Of a stretch of DNA of 64,000 nucleotides, positions 34,536 through 45,172 are shown piece after piece. The position numbers and the translations under genes were made by a program. Position 1 is the first letter of the stretch; each line of letters begins with the position of its first letter. This DNA comes from Nocardioides daeguensis (GTDB taxonomy: Bacteria > Actinomycetota > Actinomycetes > Propionibacteriales > Nocardioidaceae). The notes below the pieces were generated by a model, which saw only the letters and a list, made by a program, of their open reading frames with translations, ran no database searches and was not told where the DNA came from. The DNA lies in contig NZ_JAHTKU010000001.1 in assembly GCF_019192965.1 (NCBI RefSeq), positions 1 through 64,000 of the forward strand, read 5' to 3'.

Positions 34536-34570
34536 GGTGGTCGGGGACGAGCGCAGCAGCCTCGAACCCC
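34536..34570. repeat. Dispersed palindromic repeat, copy B
   Basis: GGTGGTCGGGGACGAGCGC followed by AGCAGCCTCGAACCCC. Its ends match copies A (8629) and C (45125): GGTGGTCG at one end and CCTCGAA at the other. It lies between the WS/DGAT start and the divergent esterase gene. Confidence 0.6.
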
Positions 34571-34573
34571 GAC

Positions 34574-34587
34574 TAGAACGGGTATCA
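34574..34587. promoter_or_regulatory. Degenerate KstR-like operator
   Basis: TAGAACGGGTATCA matches TNNAACNNGTTNNA except for one base in the right half (GTA for GTT). It lies in the 96-bp divergent gap between the WS/DGAT gene and the esterase gene, the position expected for an operator. It may be a weak or decayed site. Confidence 0.35.
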
Positions 34588-34619
34588 GTTTCTCACAACG
34601 AGCCCGATATCCTCGGGTC

Positions 34620-35897
34620 ATGGGATTCGTACGGCGCCAGGTCGTCACCGCCGCGCTGACCGCCAACGCCATCCGCCCCCTCCCCGGCTTCCGTGCCGGC
34701 ATCCCGGCCTTCTTCGCAGGCTGGCTGACCGGTGAGCTCGCCCCTCACGTCCTCGGCCTGACCGTCGCCGACGCGGCCGCCCACGCGACCGGGTCGCGGC
34801 GCGACTGGCGGGGACTCGCGCTCGCCGGACTGTCGGGGGCGGGACTGGCGTACCTGGTCCGGCAGAGCCGGCAGGCCGTCACCGAGGCCGAGGACGCGCT
34901 CACCGAGGGACTCGGCGTGGACTATGTCGAGCAGCTCGACGCCAAGCCCACCCCGGCCGAGCTGGCCACCCCGTGGCGACAGATCGCCAACCCGTTCGCG
35001 TTCCGGCGGGCGGCCCGCCGCGCCGGCGTCGAGGTGCACCGCGACATCCCGTTCGCGCCGTACGGGCGCCGGGGCCTGCTGGACGTCTACACCTCCGAGG
35101 TCACCCCCGCAGCGGGCGCGCCGGTGCTGCTGCAGGTGCACGGCGGCGGCTGGACGATCGGCAACAAGGACCAGCAGGGACTGCCGCTCATGCAGCACAT
35201 GGCCGCCAAGGGCTGGGTCTGCGTCGCGATCAACTACCGGCTCGCCCCGCGCGACCCTTGGCCGGCCCAGATCGTCGACGTGAAGGCCGCGATCGCGTGG
35301 ATCAAGGACAACATCGCCGCGTACGGCGGCGACCCGTCGTACGTCGCGATCACCGGCGGCTCCGCGGGCGGCCACCTCGCCGCGCTGGCGGCGGTGACGC
35401 CGAACGCGCCGGAGTTCCAGCCCGGCTTCGAGGCGGCCGACACCTCCGTTCAGGCGGCGGTCCCCTACTACGGCGTCTACGACGTCGCCGGCGCGAGCGG
35501 GCTGCGCACCGCGGAGCTGATGCGCGACAAGTTCCTCGCCCCCGTCGTGTTCAAGAAGTCGCCGGTCGCCGACCGCGACGTGTTCGAGGAGGCCAGCCCG
35601 CTGCTGCGGGTCACCGCCGACGCCCCCGACTTCTTCGTGATCCACGGCTCCCGGGACACCCTGGTCGACCCGGGCCAGGCGCGCGCATTCGTCGCGGCAC
35701 TGCGCGCGACCTCCAAGCGGACGGTCACCTACGCCGAGCTGCCCGGCGCCCAGCACGCGTTCGACATCTTCCCGTCGATCCGCTCGCAGCACCTGGTCCG
35801 CGCCACCGACCGGTTCCTGCACTGGCACTGGAACGGGTGGCGGCGCGAGCGGCTCGCCGCCGGCGCCGAAGCTCCCCGACCGGTCGGTCAGGAATAG
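34620..35897 (+). CDS. HSL-type carboxylesterase/lipase (alpha/beta hydrolase)
   Basis: The 425-residue protein has an N-terminal hydrophobic region (about 20-95, including FRAGIPAFFAGWLTG and GLALAGLSGAGLAYLV), then an alpha/beta-hydrolase domain: oxyanion motif VHGGGWTIG (about 178-186), nucleophile GGSAGG, a GSRDTLVDPGQ segment with the acid, and QHAF with the histidine. The HGGGW/GGSAG pair identifies the hormone-sensitive-lipase family. It is probably membrane-associated. The ATG at 34620 is 96 bp from the divergent WS/DGAT gene, with which it may form a storage-lipid pair. Confidence 0.87.
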   Translation: MGFVRRQVVTAALTANAIRPLPGFRAGIPAFFAGWLTGELAPHVLGLTVADAAAHATGSRRDWRGLALAGLSGAGLAYLVRQSRQAVTEAEDALTEGLGVDYVEQLDAKPTPAELATPWRQIANPFAFRRAARRAGVEVHRDIPFAPYGRRGLLDVYTSEVTPAAGAPVLLQVHGGGWTIGNKDQQGLPLMQHMAAKGWVCVAINYRLAPRDPWPAQIVDVKAAIAWIKDNIAAYGGDPSYVAITGGSAGGHLAALAAVTPNAPEFQPGFEAADTSVQAAVPYYGVYDVAGASGLRTAELMRDKFLAPVVFKKSPVADRDVFEEASPLLRVTADAPDFFVIHGSRDTLVDPGQARAFVAALRATSKRTVTYAELPGAQHAFDIFPSIRSQHLVRATDRFLHWHWNGWRRERLAAGAEAPRPVGQE

Positions 35898-35960
35898 AGA
35901 AGCACCCGGCCGCTCCCTCCTCCTACGGTCGTGACGAACACGATCGAGAAGGGAAGAGGG

Positions 35961-36401
35961 ATGGCGAAGAACAGCACGTTCAGCGACGAGGAGAAGGCGG
36001 CCATGCAGGAGGCCGCCGCGGAACGACGGGCGGCAGCAAGCCGCGGGACCGGCACCAAGAGGGCCCAGGCCGACCTGGCGGACTGCCTCGACAAGATCGC
36101 CGCGATGGACGAGGCGGACCGCGCCATCGGCGAGGCGCTCCACGGCATCGTCACCACGCACGCGCCCGGCCTCGCGCCGAAGACCTGGTACGGGATGCCG
36201 GCCTATGCGAACGCCGACGGCAAGGTCGTGGTGTTCTTCAAGAGCGCGGGCAAGTTCAAGATGCGCTACGCGGAGGTCGGCTTCCAGGAGTGGGCCCGGC
36301 TCGACGAGGGCGACATGTGGCCGACGGTCTTCGCCGTCGCGTCCCTGAGCCCGGCCGTGGAGAAGGAGCTCACCGCCCTGGTCGAGAGGGCCGTGCGCTA
36401 G
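35961..36401 (+). CDS. DUF1801-type protein
   Basis: The 146-residue protein carries a DUF1801/YdhG-like domain: ALHGIVTTHAPGLAPKTWYGMPAYANADGKVVVFF at about 60-95. The first 50 residues are charged and alanine-rich. ATG at 35961 is preferred to one ten codons upstream because a purine-rich GAAGGGAAGAGGG ribosome-binding site lies directly before it. Function is unknown; YdhG relatives include a proposed iron chaperone. It ends in an 81-bp convergent gap to the acyl-CoA dehydrogenase gene. Confidence 0.8.
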   Translation: MAKNSTFSDEEKAAMQEAAAERRAAASRGTGTKRAQADLADCLDKIAAMDEADRAIGEALHGIVTTHAPGLAPKTWYGMPAYANADGKVVVFFKSAGKFKMRYAEVGFQEWARLDEGDMWPTVFAVASLSPAVEKELTALVERAVR

Positions 36402-36482
36402 CGAGGAGCCTGCGGAACGGTCCACGCGGCTGCGCGGCGCTCGCGATCGCCCTTCTTGTTCAGCGGACTCCCAGGGCGTGTC

Positions 36483-38513
36483 CTAGCGCGGCAGCCCGAG
36501 GATCCGCTCGCCGGCGACGTTGCGCAGGATCTGCGTCGTACCACCGGCGATCGAGAGGCAGCGGGTGTTGAGCTGCTCCCAGACATCGGCTGCGAGCGGG
36601 TCGTCGGACTCCTTGCCGAGGGCGCCGAGCAGGGCGAGGTCGTCTCCCTGCAGCCTGACCACCAGCTCCGAGGAGTCCTGGCGGCTGCGGACGCCGAGCA
36701 GCTTGGCGACGCTCGACTCGGCGCCGGGACCGTGGCCGCCCAGGGCGCGCAGGGTGGTGCGGACGCCCAGGAGGGCGCAGACGGTCGCCAGGGCGACCTG
36801 GCGGCCGACCTCGACGTGCTCGACCGGACCGAGGTCGCGGGCGGCGGCGATCTCGACCGCGCGCTCGACGCTCTTCGTCAGCCGGGCGCTGGCCATGGCG
36901 ACGCGCTCGTTGGCGAGGGTGGTCCGGGCCAGCCTCCAGCCGTCGCCCGGCTCGGCCACGACGCACTCGTCGGGCACGAACACCTCGTCGAGGAAGACCT
37001 CGTTGAACAGTGCCTCACCCGTGATCTCGCGAAGCGGGCGCACCTCGATGCCGGCCGAGCGCATGTCGACGAGGAAGTAGGTGATGCCCTTGTGCTGTGG
37101 GACGTCGGCGTCGGTGCGGGCCAGGCAGATGCCCCAGTCGGCGCGCTCGGCGACCGAGGTCCACACCTTCTGCCCGGTCAACGACCAGCCACCGTCGACC
37201 TTCACGGCGCGGGTGCGCAGCGAGGCGAGGTCAGAGCCCGAGCCGGGCTCGGAGAACAGCTGGCACCAGGTGAGCTCGCCGAGCAGCGAGGGCCGCACGA
37301 AGCGCTCGCGCTGGGCGTCGGTGCCGTGGGCGAGGATCGTCGGGACCGCCCAGCCGGCGATCACCAGGTCCGGGCGTACGACGCCCGCCCGCGCGAGCTC
37401 CTGGTCGATGACGATCTGCGTGGTGGGGTCGGCGCCCAGCCCGTAGGGCGCGGGCCAGTGCGGCGTGAGGTAGCCCGCGTCCACCAGCGCCGAGCGCTGC
37501 TCGGCCGCCGCCAGCCCGGCGATCCGCTCGGCGGTGGCGCGTGCCCCGGGACGGACCGCCTCGTCACGGCCCTCGAGGTCGACCTCGACCCGGCGTCGTA
37601 CCCCGGTCACGGCGGCGGCGGTCACCCGCTCGGCCGCGGCGTCGGCGGAGCCGACGAGGGCACGCAGGGTGAGGGCACGGCGCAGGTAGAGGTGGGCGTC
37701 GTGCTCGTAGGTGAAGCCGATGCCGCCGAGCACCTGGATGCAGGACTTGGCGACCTCGACCGCGCCGTCGAAGCAGGTGACCTGGGCGACGTCCACCGCG
37801 AAGGCCCACTGCTCGACGTCGTCGGCGTCGGCCGCCGCGGCGGCGTCCCAGGCCGCGGCCGTGACGGCCTCGGCGGTCTCGAGCATCTGGGCGCACAGGT
37901 GCTTGATCGCCTGGAAGGCGCCGATCTTCTGACCGAACTGCTCGCGGACCTTGGCGTAGTCGACCGCCGCCTCCAGGCACCAGCGGGTCACGCCGGCGGC
38001 CTCGGCGGCGGCGAGGGTGACAGCGAGCAGCCGACGGCGCAGGTCCTCACCTCCGGCGGCGACACCGGCGACACCGGCGACGCGGGCGTGCCGGGCGCTC
38101 AGGTCGACGCCGGGCTCGGGGGTGACCTCGCCGGCGTCGAGCAACAGCTGCTCGTCGGCCGCGCCGCCGTCCCAGACGACGCCGCCGGGATGCACCTGGA
38201 CGCCGTACCGACCCGGGCGTCCGGTCAGCAGCGCGCCGATCGCCGAGCCGAGCAGCCCGCCGGGCACGAGCTCGCGGGCACACGCCTCGAGCGCCACGGC
38301 CTGGTCGAGCACGGTGCCTCCCCCGCCGCCCGCGGACTCGGGCACGGCGATCGCGGCGATCCCCATCTCGTCGGCCGCGGCCCGGACGGCCGCGAAGTCC
38401 GCCGCCACGTCGCCCTCGGCGGCGCGGACCGCCTCGACCGGGGACAGGCTCGCGGCCCACTTGCGCAGGCTGTCGGCGAGCTCGACCTGCTCGTCGGTGA
38501 TGCCGATCGACAT
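36483..38513 (-). CDS. fadE34: Two-domain acyl-CoA dehydrogenase, FadE34/ChsE3 type
   Basis: The 676-residue protein also consists of two acyl-CoA dehydrogenase halves. The first (1 to about 310) has KVREQFGQKIGAFQAIKHLCAQ and QVLGGIGFTYEHDAHLYLRRA. The second (about 330-676) has LFSEPGSGSDLASLRTRAV, GQKVWTSVAERADWGICLART and a C-terminal GGTTQILRNVAGERILGLPR. This tandem layout and length fit FadE34 (ChsE3) of M. tuberculosis, which acts on the five-carbon steroid side chain and lies beside kstR there. ATG at 38513 is chosen over TTG at 38525 because GAGGAG precedes it. A perfect KstR operator lies 16 bp upstream. Confidence 0.85.
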   Translation of the reverse strand: MSIGITDEQVELADSLRKWAASLSPVEAVRAAEGDVAADFAAVRAAADEMGIAAIAVPESAGGGGGTVLDQAVALEACARELVPGGLLGSAIGALLTGRPGRYGVQVHPGGVVWDGGAADEQLLLDAGEVTPEPGVDLSARHARVAGVAGVAAGGEDLRRRLLAVTLAAAEAAGVTRWCLEAAVDYAKVREQFGQKIGAFQAIKHLCAQMLETAEAVTAAAWDAAAAADADDVEQWAFAVDVAQVTCFDGAVEVAKSCIQVLGGIGFTYEHDAHLYLRRALTLRALVGSADAAAERVTAAAVTGVRRRVEVDLEGRDEAVRPGARATAERIAGLAAAEQRSALVDAGYLTPHWPAPYGLGADPTTQIVIDQELARAGVVRPDLVIAGWAVPTILAHGTDAQRERFVRPSLLGELTWCQLFSEPGSGSDLASLRTRAVKVDGGWSLTGQKVWTSVAERADWGICLARTDADVPQHKGITYFLVDMRSAGIEVRPLREITGEALFNEVFLDEVFVPDECVVAEPGDGWRLARTTLANERVAMASARLTKSVERAVEIAAARDLGPVEHVEVGRQVALATVCALLGVRTTLRALGGHGPGAESSVAKLLGVRSRQDSSELVVRLQGDDLALLGALGKESDDPLAADVWEQLNTRCLSIAGGTTQILRNVAGERILGLPR

Positions 38514-38529
38514 GATGCTCCTCAAGAAC

Positions 38530-38543
38530 TAGAACGCGTTCTA
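38530..38543. promoter_or_regulatory. KstR operator (perfect palindrome)
   Basis: TAGAACGCGTTCTA is a perfect 14-bp palindrome matching TNNAACNNGTTNNA. It lies between fadE34 (start 38513) and the divergent methyltransferase gene (start 38563) and could control both. Confidence 0.92.
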
Positions 38544-38553
38544 ACTCTACTAG

Positions 38554-40373
<1,820 letters not shown>

Positions 40374-40377
<4 letters not shown>

Positions 40378-41123
40378 GCCGCCTCCGGCTTGCGGAAGTA
40401 GAGCACCATGCTCTTGCCGATCAACGGGTCGAGCACCTTGCCGGCGACCTGGAGCGCCTTGGGCTGCTTCATGATCTCCCAGACCAGCAGCTTGTGGTAC
40501 GCCTTCGCGAGCGGGTGGTTGTCGTTCTCGACGCCCACGGCGCACTTGATCCACCAGTACGGCGCGTGCAGGCCGTGGGTGTAGCTCTTGCCCTCGAACA
40601 CCATGGCGTCGCCGGGCGTGCCGTCGTTGGAGCGGCCGCCCTTGGTGACCTTGTCGACCAGCTCGTGGTCGGTGTAGATCCGGATGTGGCCGCCCTCCGC
40701 GTGGTGGTAGTCGGCCGACAGGCGCCAGTTGATGACCTCGGGCAGCCAGCGGGGCACGGTCACCGCCAGGGTGCCGCCCGGGCGGAGCACGCGGATCAGC
40801 TCGCGGATCGCGGCGACGTCGTCGTGGATGTGCTCGAGGACCTCGGAGCACACGATCCGGTCGAACTCGCCGTCGGCGAAGGGCAGCGCGAGCGCGTCGC
40901 CCTGCTTGACGTCGGCCTCGGCGCCCACGGGCACCTCGCCGGCCTCCTTCATGGCGACGAACAGGTTGCGGACGTTCTCGAGCTCCTCGGCGTCGAGGTC
41001 GAACGCGATCACGTCTGCGCCGCGGCGGTACATCTCGAAGCTATGGCGACCGGCACCGGCGCCCATGTCGAGGACGCGGTCGCCGGCCTGCAGGCCCAGG
41101 CGGTCGAAGTCAACGGTCAGCAT
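40374..41123 (-). CDS. Class I SAM-dependent methyltransferase
   Basis: The 249-residue protein is a UbiE/Methyltransf_11-type enzyme: GDRVLDMGAGAGRHSFEMYRRG is motif I (about 16-37), VIAFDLDAEELENV motif after strand 2, ALPFADGEFDRIVCSEVLEHIHD strand 4 (about 90-112), and LRPGGTLAVTVPRW. The C-terminal quarter has a long helical tail. It starts 11 bp downstream of the glycosyltransferase stop and overlaps the next gene. A sugar or lipid hydroxyl or carboxyl as acceptor is plausible given neighbours, but not shown. Confidence 0.88.
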
Positions 41124-41134
41124 GTCTGTTCTCC

Positions 41135-42427
41135 TCAGGCCTTCTCGGCCGTCTCGGCCTTGTACTCGGCGATCACGTCTTCCAGCACCTCGGCGGTGCT
41201 GGCAGCGACGGCACTCCAGCTGAACAGCTCCTTGACCCGACGGCGGCCGGCGGCCCCCATCTCGGCACGGCGGGCCGGGTCGTCGAGCAGGGCGGCCAGA
41301 GCGGTCGTCAGGGCACCGACGTCACCGGGCTCGACGACGTCGGCGCACAGGCCGTCGGGACCGACGACCTCGGGGATGGCTCCGGCCCGCGAGACGACGA
41401 GCGGCGTCTCGCACGCCATCAGCTCGGCGGTCGGGAGCGAGAAGCCCTCGTACAGCGAGGGCACGCAGGCCAGCTCGGCCGAGCCCATCAGGGCCACGAG
41501 CTCGTCGTCGGTGAGCCCGTTGGCGAAGGAGACCCGCCCGGCGATGCCGAGCTGGTCGATCAGCTTCTCGGTGACGCCGCCCTCCTTGGGCTTGGTCACC
41601 AGCACGAGCTCGAGGTCGCGCTCGACGACGAGCTTGGCGAAGGCCTCGAGCAGCACCGAGATGCCCTTGAGGGGCGCGTCGGCGCTGGCCATGGCGAGGA
41701 TCCGGCCGGGGACGCGGGGCTCGGTCGGCGGCACGAACCGGTCGTCGACGCCGAGCAGGATCGTCTCGATCCGCTCCGGGTCGACCTTGAACTCACGCAC
41801 GACATCGCGCTTGGACGACTCCGAGGGCACGATCACCCGCCGCAGCTGGGGCGCGGTGCGCTTCTGCTGGGTGAGGAAGGAGTACCAGCGCCACACGCCG
41901 ATCTTCGGCAGCTCGAAGCGCCACCGCGAGCCGGCCTTGCGCTTGGCCCAGACGGCGGCGGCCAGCTCGATGCGCCGGTCCATCGTGATCGGGTGGTGGA
42001 TGGTGGCCGCGAGCGGCAGGCCGACCTTCGCGGGGTCCTCGATGCCGAGCAGCGGCGTGGCCAGGGTCTGGTTGTCGAAGACGATGTCGAAGTCGTCGCG
42101 ACGGGACCGCAGCAGCTTCACGACCCGCTTGCTGAACGTCAGCGGTTCCGGGAAGGCCCCGCTGCGCATGGTCAGCCACTCCTCGACGTCGACCAGGTCG
42201 CGGTACTCGCTCGGCCGCGGGTTGCGGAACTCGTCGCCGGGCCGGTAGAGGTCGAGGCTCGGGACCTTCGTGAGGGTGACCCCCTCGTCGAGCTCCGGGT
42301 AGGGCTGGCCGGAGAACACCTCGACCGTGTGGCCCAGGGCCACGAGCTCGCGCGTCAGGCGGCGGATGTAGATCCCCTGGCCCCCGACGTGCGGCTTGCT
42401 GCGGTAGGACAGCATCGCGATTCGCAT
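41135..42427 (-). CDS. Family 4 glycosyltransferase
   Basis: The 430-residue protein is a GT-B glycosyltransferase of the GT4 type. The N terminus MRIAMLSYRSKPHVGGQGIYIRRLTRELVALGH has the glycine loop GGQGIY; the C-terminal domain has ILAMASADAPLKGISVLLEAFAKL and ELACVPSLYEGFSLPTAELMACETPLV with the EGFSLPxxE nucleotide-sugar motif. It should be membrane-associated and transfer a sugar from an NDP-sugar. First of a three-gene operon (glycosyltransferase, methyltransferase, toroid protein). It is divergent from kstR, and the operator at 42484 lies in the shared 151-bp gap. Confidence 0.9.
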   Translation of the reverse strand: MRIAMLSYRSKPHVGGQGIYIRRLTRELVALGHTVEVFSGQPYPELDEGVTLTKVPSLDLYRPGDEFRNPRPSEYRDLVDVEEWLTMRSGAFPEPLTFSKRVVKLLRSRRDDFDIVFDNQTLATPLLGIEDPAKVGLPLAATIHHPITMDRRIELAAAVWAKRKAGSRWRFELPKIGVWRWYSFLTQQKRTAPQLRRVIVPSESSKRDVVREFKVDPERIETILLGVDDRFVPPTEPRVPGRILAMASADAPLKGISVLLEAFAKLVVERDLELVLVTKPKEGGVTEKLIDQLGIAGRVSFANGLTDDELVALMGSAELACVPSLYEGFSLPTAELMACETPLVVSRAGAIPEVVGPDGLCADVVEPGDVGALTTALAALLDDPARRAEMGAAGRRRVKELFSWSAVAASTAEVLEDVIAEYKAETAEKA

Positions 42428-42483
42428 CAGGTGTATCTCCCCAAGTCGTGCTCCCGGGGAGCAAGGTTGTAACAGAATCGTGG

Positions 42484-42497
42484 TGGAACGTGTTCCA
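42484..42497. promoter_or_regulatory. KstR operator upstream of kstR
   Basis: TGGAACGTGTTCCA is a near-palindrome (only the two central bases break symmetry) matching TNNAACNNGTTNNA. It lies 82 bp upstream of the kstR start and 57 bp upstream of the divergent glycosyltransferase gene. It supports KstR autoregulation. Confidence 0.9.
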
Positions 42498-42578
42498 AAT
42501 TATGCGCTACCTGCCGGTAGCCTATCGACTGGGTCCTCAACAACCCGCCTCGTCATCTTCAACCCAGGGGGACATTCC

Positions 42579-43190
42579 GTGAGCATCGCGAACTCGGCGA
42601 CGTCCGAGGACGTCGGATCGGCCGCACAGCGCGAGCGCCGCAAGCGGATCCTCGACGCGACCTACGAGCTGGCCAAGTCCGGCGGCTTCGACGCGGTCCA
42701 GATGCGCGCCGTCGCCGAGCAGGCCGACGTGGCCCTCGGCACGCTGTACCGCTACTTCCCGTCCAAGATCCACCTGCTGGTCTCCGCCCTGGGCCGCCAG
42801 TTCGAGGAAGCCTCGGCACGCCTCAACGAGCGCGACATCCCCGGCGACACCCAGGCCGAACGCGTGCTCTACGTCCTCAAGCGGATGGCCAGGGGCATGC
42901 AGGGCGACCCCAAGCTGACCGAGGCCCTCACCCGCGCCTTCATGTTCGCCGACAGCAGCGTGACCAACGAGATCCACGTCGTCGGCATGGCGATGACCTC
43001 GATCGTCACCCACGCGATGCACGGTGGGGTGCCTGACGAAGGCGCCCTCACCGAGGAGGACGTCGCCATCGCGCGCGTCATCGGCGACGTGTGGCTCTCC
43101 GCCCTGGTGGCGTGGGTGACCGGCCGCTCCACGGCCGCGGACACCGCGACGCACATGGAGAAGGCCGTTCACCTCATCCTCCGCGACTGA
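42579..43190 (+). CDS. kstR: TetR-family repressor of steroid catabolism, KstR
   Basis: The 203-residue TetR protein closely resembles KstR (Rv3574): AAQRERRKRILDATYELA, then the helix-turn-helix VQMRAVAEQADVALGTLYRYFPSKIHLLVSALG cut here at about residues 35-67, and VIGDVWLSALVAWVTGR in the ligand domain. KstR represses genes of cholesterol uptake and side-chain degradation and is released by sterol CoA thioesters. GTG at 42579 is chosen because AGGGGGACA precedes it and the frame further upstream would span the operator. At least five matching operators occur in the window. Confidence 0.95.
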   Translation: MSIANSATSEDVGSAAQRERRKRILDATYELAKSGGFDAVQMRAVAEQADVALGTLYRYFPSKIHLLVSALGRQFEEASARLNERDIPGDTQAERVLYVLKRMARGMQGDPKLTEALTRAFMFADSSVTNEIHVVGMAMTSIVTHAMHGGVPDEGALTEEDVAIARVIGDVWLSALVAWVTGRSTAADTATHMEKAVHLILRD

Positions 43191-43204
43191 CCCGTTCGGG
43201 GCCG

Positions 43205-43966
43205 TCACGCCCCGAACGCGTGGGTCGAGGTGACACCGCCGTCGACGGCGATCTCGGCGCCGTTGATGTACGACGACTCGTCGCTGGCCAAGAAGACGTA
43301 GACCGGCGCGATGTCCTCGGGCGTGCCGACGCGGCGCAGCGGCACCTTGCTGGCCCCGTACTCCATGGCGGCGTCGCCGCCGTGCACCCGGGTCATCGGG
43401 GTGTCGATCATGCCGGGGTGCACGGAGTTGACCCGGATCCCCCGCGGACCGAGCTCCATCGCCGCGCACTTGGTCATGCCGCGGATGGCCCACTTGGTGG
43501 CGGCGTACGCCGTGCACGACGGCATGCCCGCGAGCCCCTCGACCGACGAGGCGTTGATGATCGAGCCGCCGCCGTTCTTGCGCATGGTGCGACTGACCGC
43601 CTGCATGCCCAAGAAGACGCCGAGCTGGTTGACCCGCCAGAGCAGCTCGACCTCCTCGGCGGGCATCCGCTCGATGTCGCCGAAGCGCAGGATGCCGGCG
43701 TTGTTGGCGAGCACGTCGACCGGGCCGAAGCGGGAGTTGGCGTCCTCGACCAGGCTCGCCCAGGAGGCGACGTCGCTGACGTCGTGGTGCACGAAGTGGG
43801 CGTTCGCGCCCAGCTCGTCGGCCAGCGCCTGGCCCTGCTCCTTGGCGACGTCGGCGATGACGACCCTCGCCCCCTCGGCGACGTAGGCGCGGGCGATCTC
43901 GGCGCCCTGGCCCATCGCGGCGCCGGTGACGATCGCGACCTTGTTCTCCAACCGTCCCATGCTCAC
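43205..43966 (-). CDS. SDR oxidoreductase, 3-alpha/20-beta-hydroxysteroid dehydrogenase-like
   Basis: The 253-residue classical short-chain dehydrogenase has the cofactor motif TGAAMGQGAEIAR (about 15-27), LANNAGIL, active-site serine in INASSVEG, and YAATK with the Tyr/Lys pair (about 152-156). The C-terminal region resembles 3-alpha/20-beta-hydroxysteroid dehydrogenases (FabG3-like), which is also what the location suggests. Its ATG overlaps the stop of the other SDR gene (ATGA). It is the last gene of the KstR-controlled ferredoxin-reductase operon and ends 14 bp from kstR, convergently. Confidence 0.85.
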   Translation of the reverse strand: MSMGRLENKVAIVTGAAMGQGAEIARAYVAEGARVVIADVAKEQGQALADELGANAHFVHHDVSDVASWASLVEDANSRFGPVDVLANNAGILRFGDIERMPAEEVELLWRVNQLGVFLGMQAVSRTMRKNGGGSIINASSVEGLAGMPSCTAYAATKWAIRGMTKCAAMELGPRGIRVNSVHPGMIDTPMTRVHGGDAAMEYGASKVPLRRVGTPEDIAPVYVFLASDESSYINGAEIAVDGGVTSTHAFGA

Positions 43967-44886
43967 ACCGTCAGCTTCATGATCGAGTCGGCGGCGAAGC
44001 CGACGTGGGGGTCGCGGCCGGCGAAGAAGCCGCCGAGCTGCTTGTCGAGGTCGTCAGCGGTCCACAGGTCGCCGGAGGCGTCGAAGCGCTCCTCGACGAC
44101 CGGCGCCGCGACGACGGCCACCATGCCGCCGTACACGACCATCACCTGGCCGGTGATCCGCTCGGCGGCCGGCGAGGCGAGGTAGGCGACGACGGGCGCG
44201 ACGTGCTCGGGCGAGTAGGGGTCGACGGCCTTGCCGGACTGGTCCTCGCCGAAGACCTGGGCGGTCATGGCGGTGCGAGCCCGGGGGCAGATCGCGTTGG
44301 CGCGCACGCCGATGCGGGACAGGCCGCGAGCGCTCGACAGGGTCAGTGCGGCGATGCCGGCCTTGGCGGCGGCGTAGTTGGCCTGGCCGGGCGAGCCGCC
44401 GAGGAAGGCCTCGGACGCGGTGTTGACGATGCTGCCGTAGACGGTGCCCGACTCGCTCTCCTTGGCCTTGCCGCGCCAGTAGGCGGCGGCGTTGCGCGAG
44501 AGCAGGAAGTGGCCACGCAGGTGCACCGCGATCACCGCGTCCCAGTCGTCGTCACCGAGGTTGAAGAGCATCTTGTCGCGGGTCATGCCCGCGTTGTTGA
44601 CCACGATGTCGAGGCCGCCGAGCTGCTCGACCGCGGCGGCGACCATCGCGTCGGCCGTGGCGCGCTCGCTGACGTCCCCCGGGACGACGACCGCCTCGCC
44701 GCCGAACGCACGGATCTCCTCCGCGGCCTCGTCGCCGGCGCCCGGCAGGTCGTTGATGACGACCCGGGCACCGGCCCGGGCCAGGGCGAGCGCCTCGGCG
44801 CGGCCGAGACCGGCCCCGGCGCCGGTGACGACGGCGACCAAGCCGTCGAGGCTGGTGGTGCTGGTGCCGCTGCTCGGGGTGCTCAC
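43963..44886 (-). CDS. SDR oxidoreductase resembling Rv3502c
   Basis: The 307-residue short-chain dehydrogenase has VTGAGAGLGRAEALALARAG (about 20-39), VVNNAGMTRDKML, a long insertion around WRGKAKESESGTVYG, SIVNTASEAF and NYAAAKAG with the catalytic Tyr/Lys. A C-terminal extension of about 50 residues (from VVEERFDASGDLW) is typical of the Rv3502c/hydroxysteroid-dehydrogenase group that sits between fdxD and mce4 in mycobacteria. Synteny here is the same: ferredoxin before and mce4 operon beyond. The GTG overlaps the ferredoxin stop (GTGA). Confidence 0.85.
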   Translation of the reverse strand: MSTPSSGTSTTSLDGLVAVVTGAGAGLGRAEALALARAGARVVINDLPGAGDEAAEEIRAFGGEAVVVPGDVSERATADAMVAAAVEQLGGLDIVVNNAGMTRDKMLFNLGDDDWDAVIAVHLRGHFLLSRNAAAYWRGKAKESESGTVYGSIVNTASEAFLGGSPGQANYAAAKAGIAALTLSSARGLSRIGVRANAICPRARTAMTAQVFGEDQSGKAVDPYSPEHVAPVVAYLASPAAERITGQVMVVYGGMVAVVAAPVVEERFDASGDLWTADDLDKQLGGFFAGRDPHVGFAADSIMKLTV

Positions 44887-45083
44887 GCGTCGTCCTCCAC
44901 GAGGGTGATGGCGGCGCGCGGGCAGGCCGCGACGGCGCGCTTGACGTTGTCGATGTTCTCGTCGGTCGTGTGCTCGGTGCGCAGCTGGAGGAAGTCGTCG
45001 TCGTCCAGCTCGAACACCTCGGGCGCCATGGCCTCGCACAGGCCGTTGGACTCGCACAGGTCGAAGTCGACCTTGATCTTCAT
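44883..45083 (-). CDS. [3Fe-4S]-type ferredoxin (FdxD-like)
   Basis: The 66-residue ferredoxin starts MKIKVDFDLCESNGLCEAMAP. Its cysteine spacing C-x5-C ... CP (CESNGLC at about 10-16 and ACPRAAI at about 53) lacks the fourth cysteine in the first loop, typical of single-cluster 3Fe-4S ferredoxins that serve cytochrome P450s. It resembles FdxD (Rv3503c) next to mce4. A partner reductase is encoded two genes upstream. The P450 it feeds is not in the window. Confidence 0.9.
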   Translation of the reverse strand: MKIKVDFDLCESNGLCEAMAPEVFELDDDDFLQLRTEHTTDENIDNVKRAVAACPRAAITLVEDDA

Positions 45084-45124
45084 TCGTGACCCCTCAATTC
45101 TTCGTTGGCAGGCAGGGCCCACCA

Positions 45125-45172
45125 GGTTTCGAGGCTCCTCGCTCGTTCCTCGCTCGGAGCACCTCAACCACC
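45125..45172. repeat. Dispersed palindromic repeat, copy C
   Basis: GGTTTCGAGGCTCCTCGCTC, then GTTCCTCGCTCGGAGCACC, then TCAACCACC. Ends match copies A and B; the middle matches copy D. It overlaps the stop codon of the pyridoxamine-oxidase-like gene, so the last two residues and TGA of that gene come from the repeat. Confidence 0.6.
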
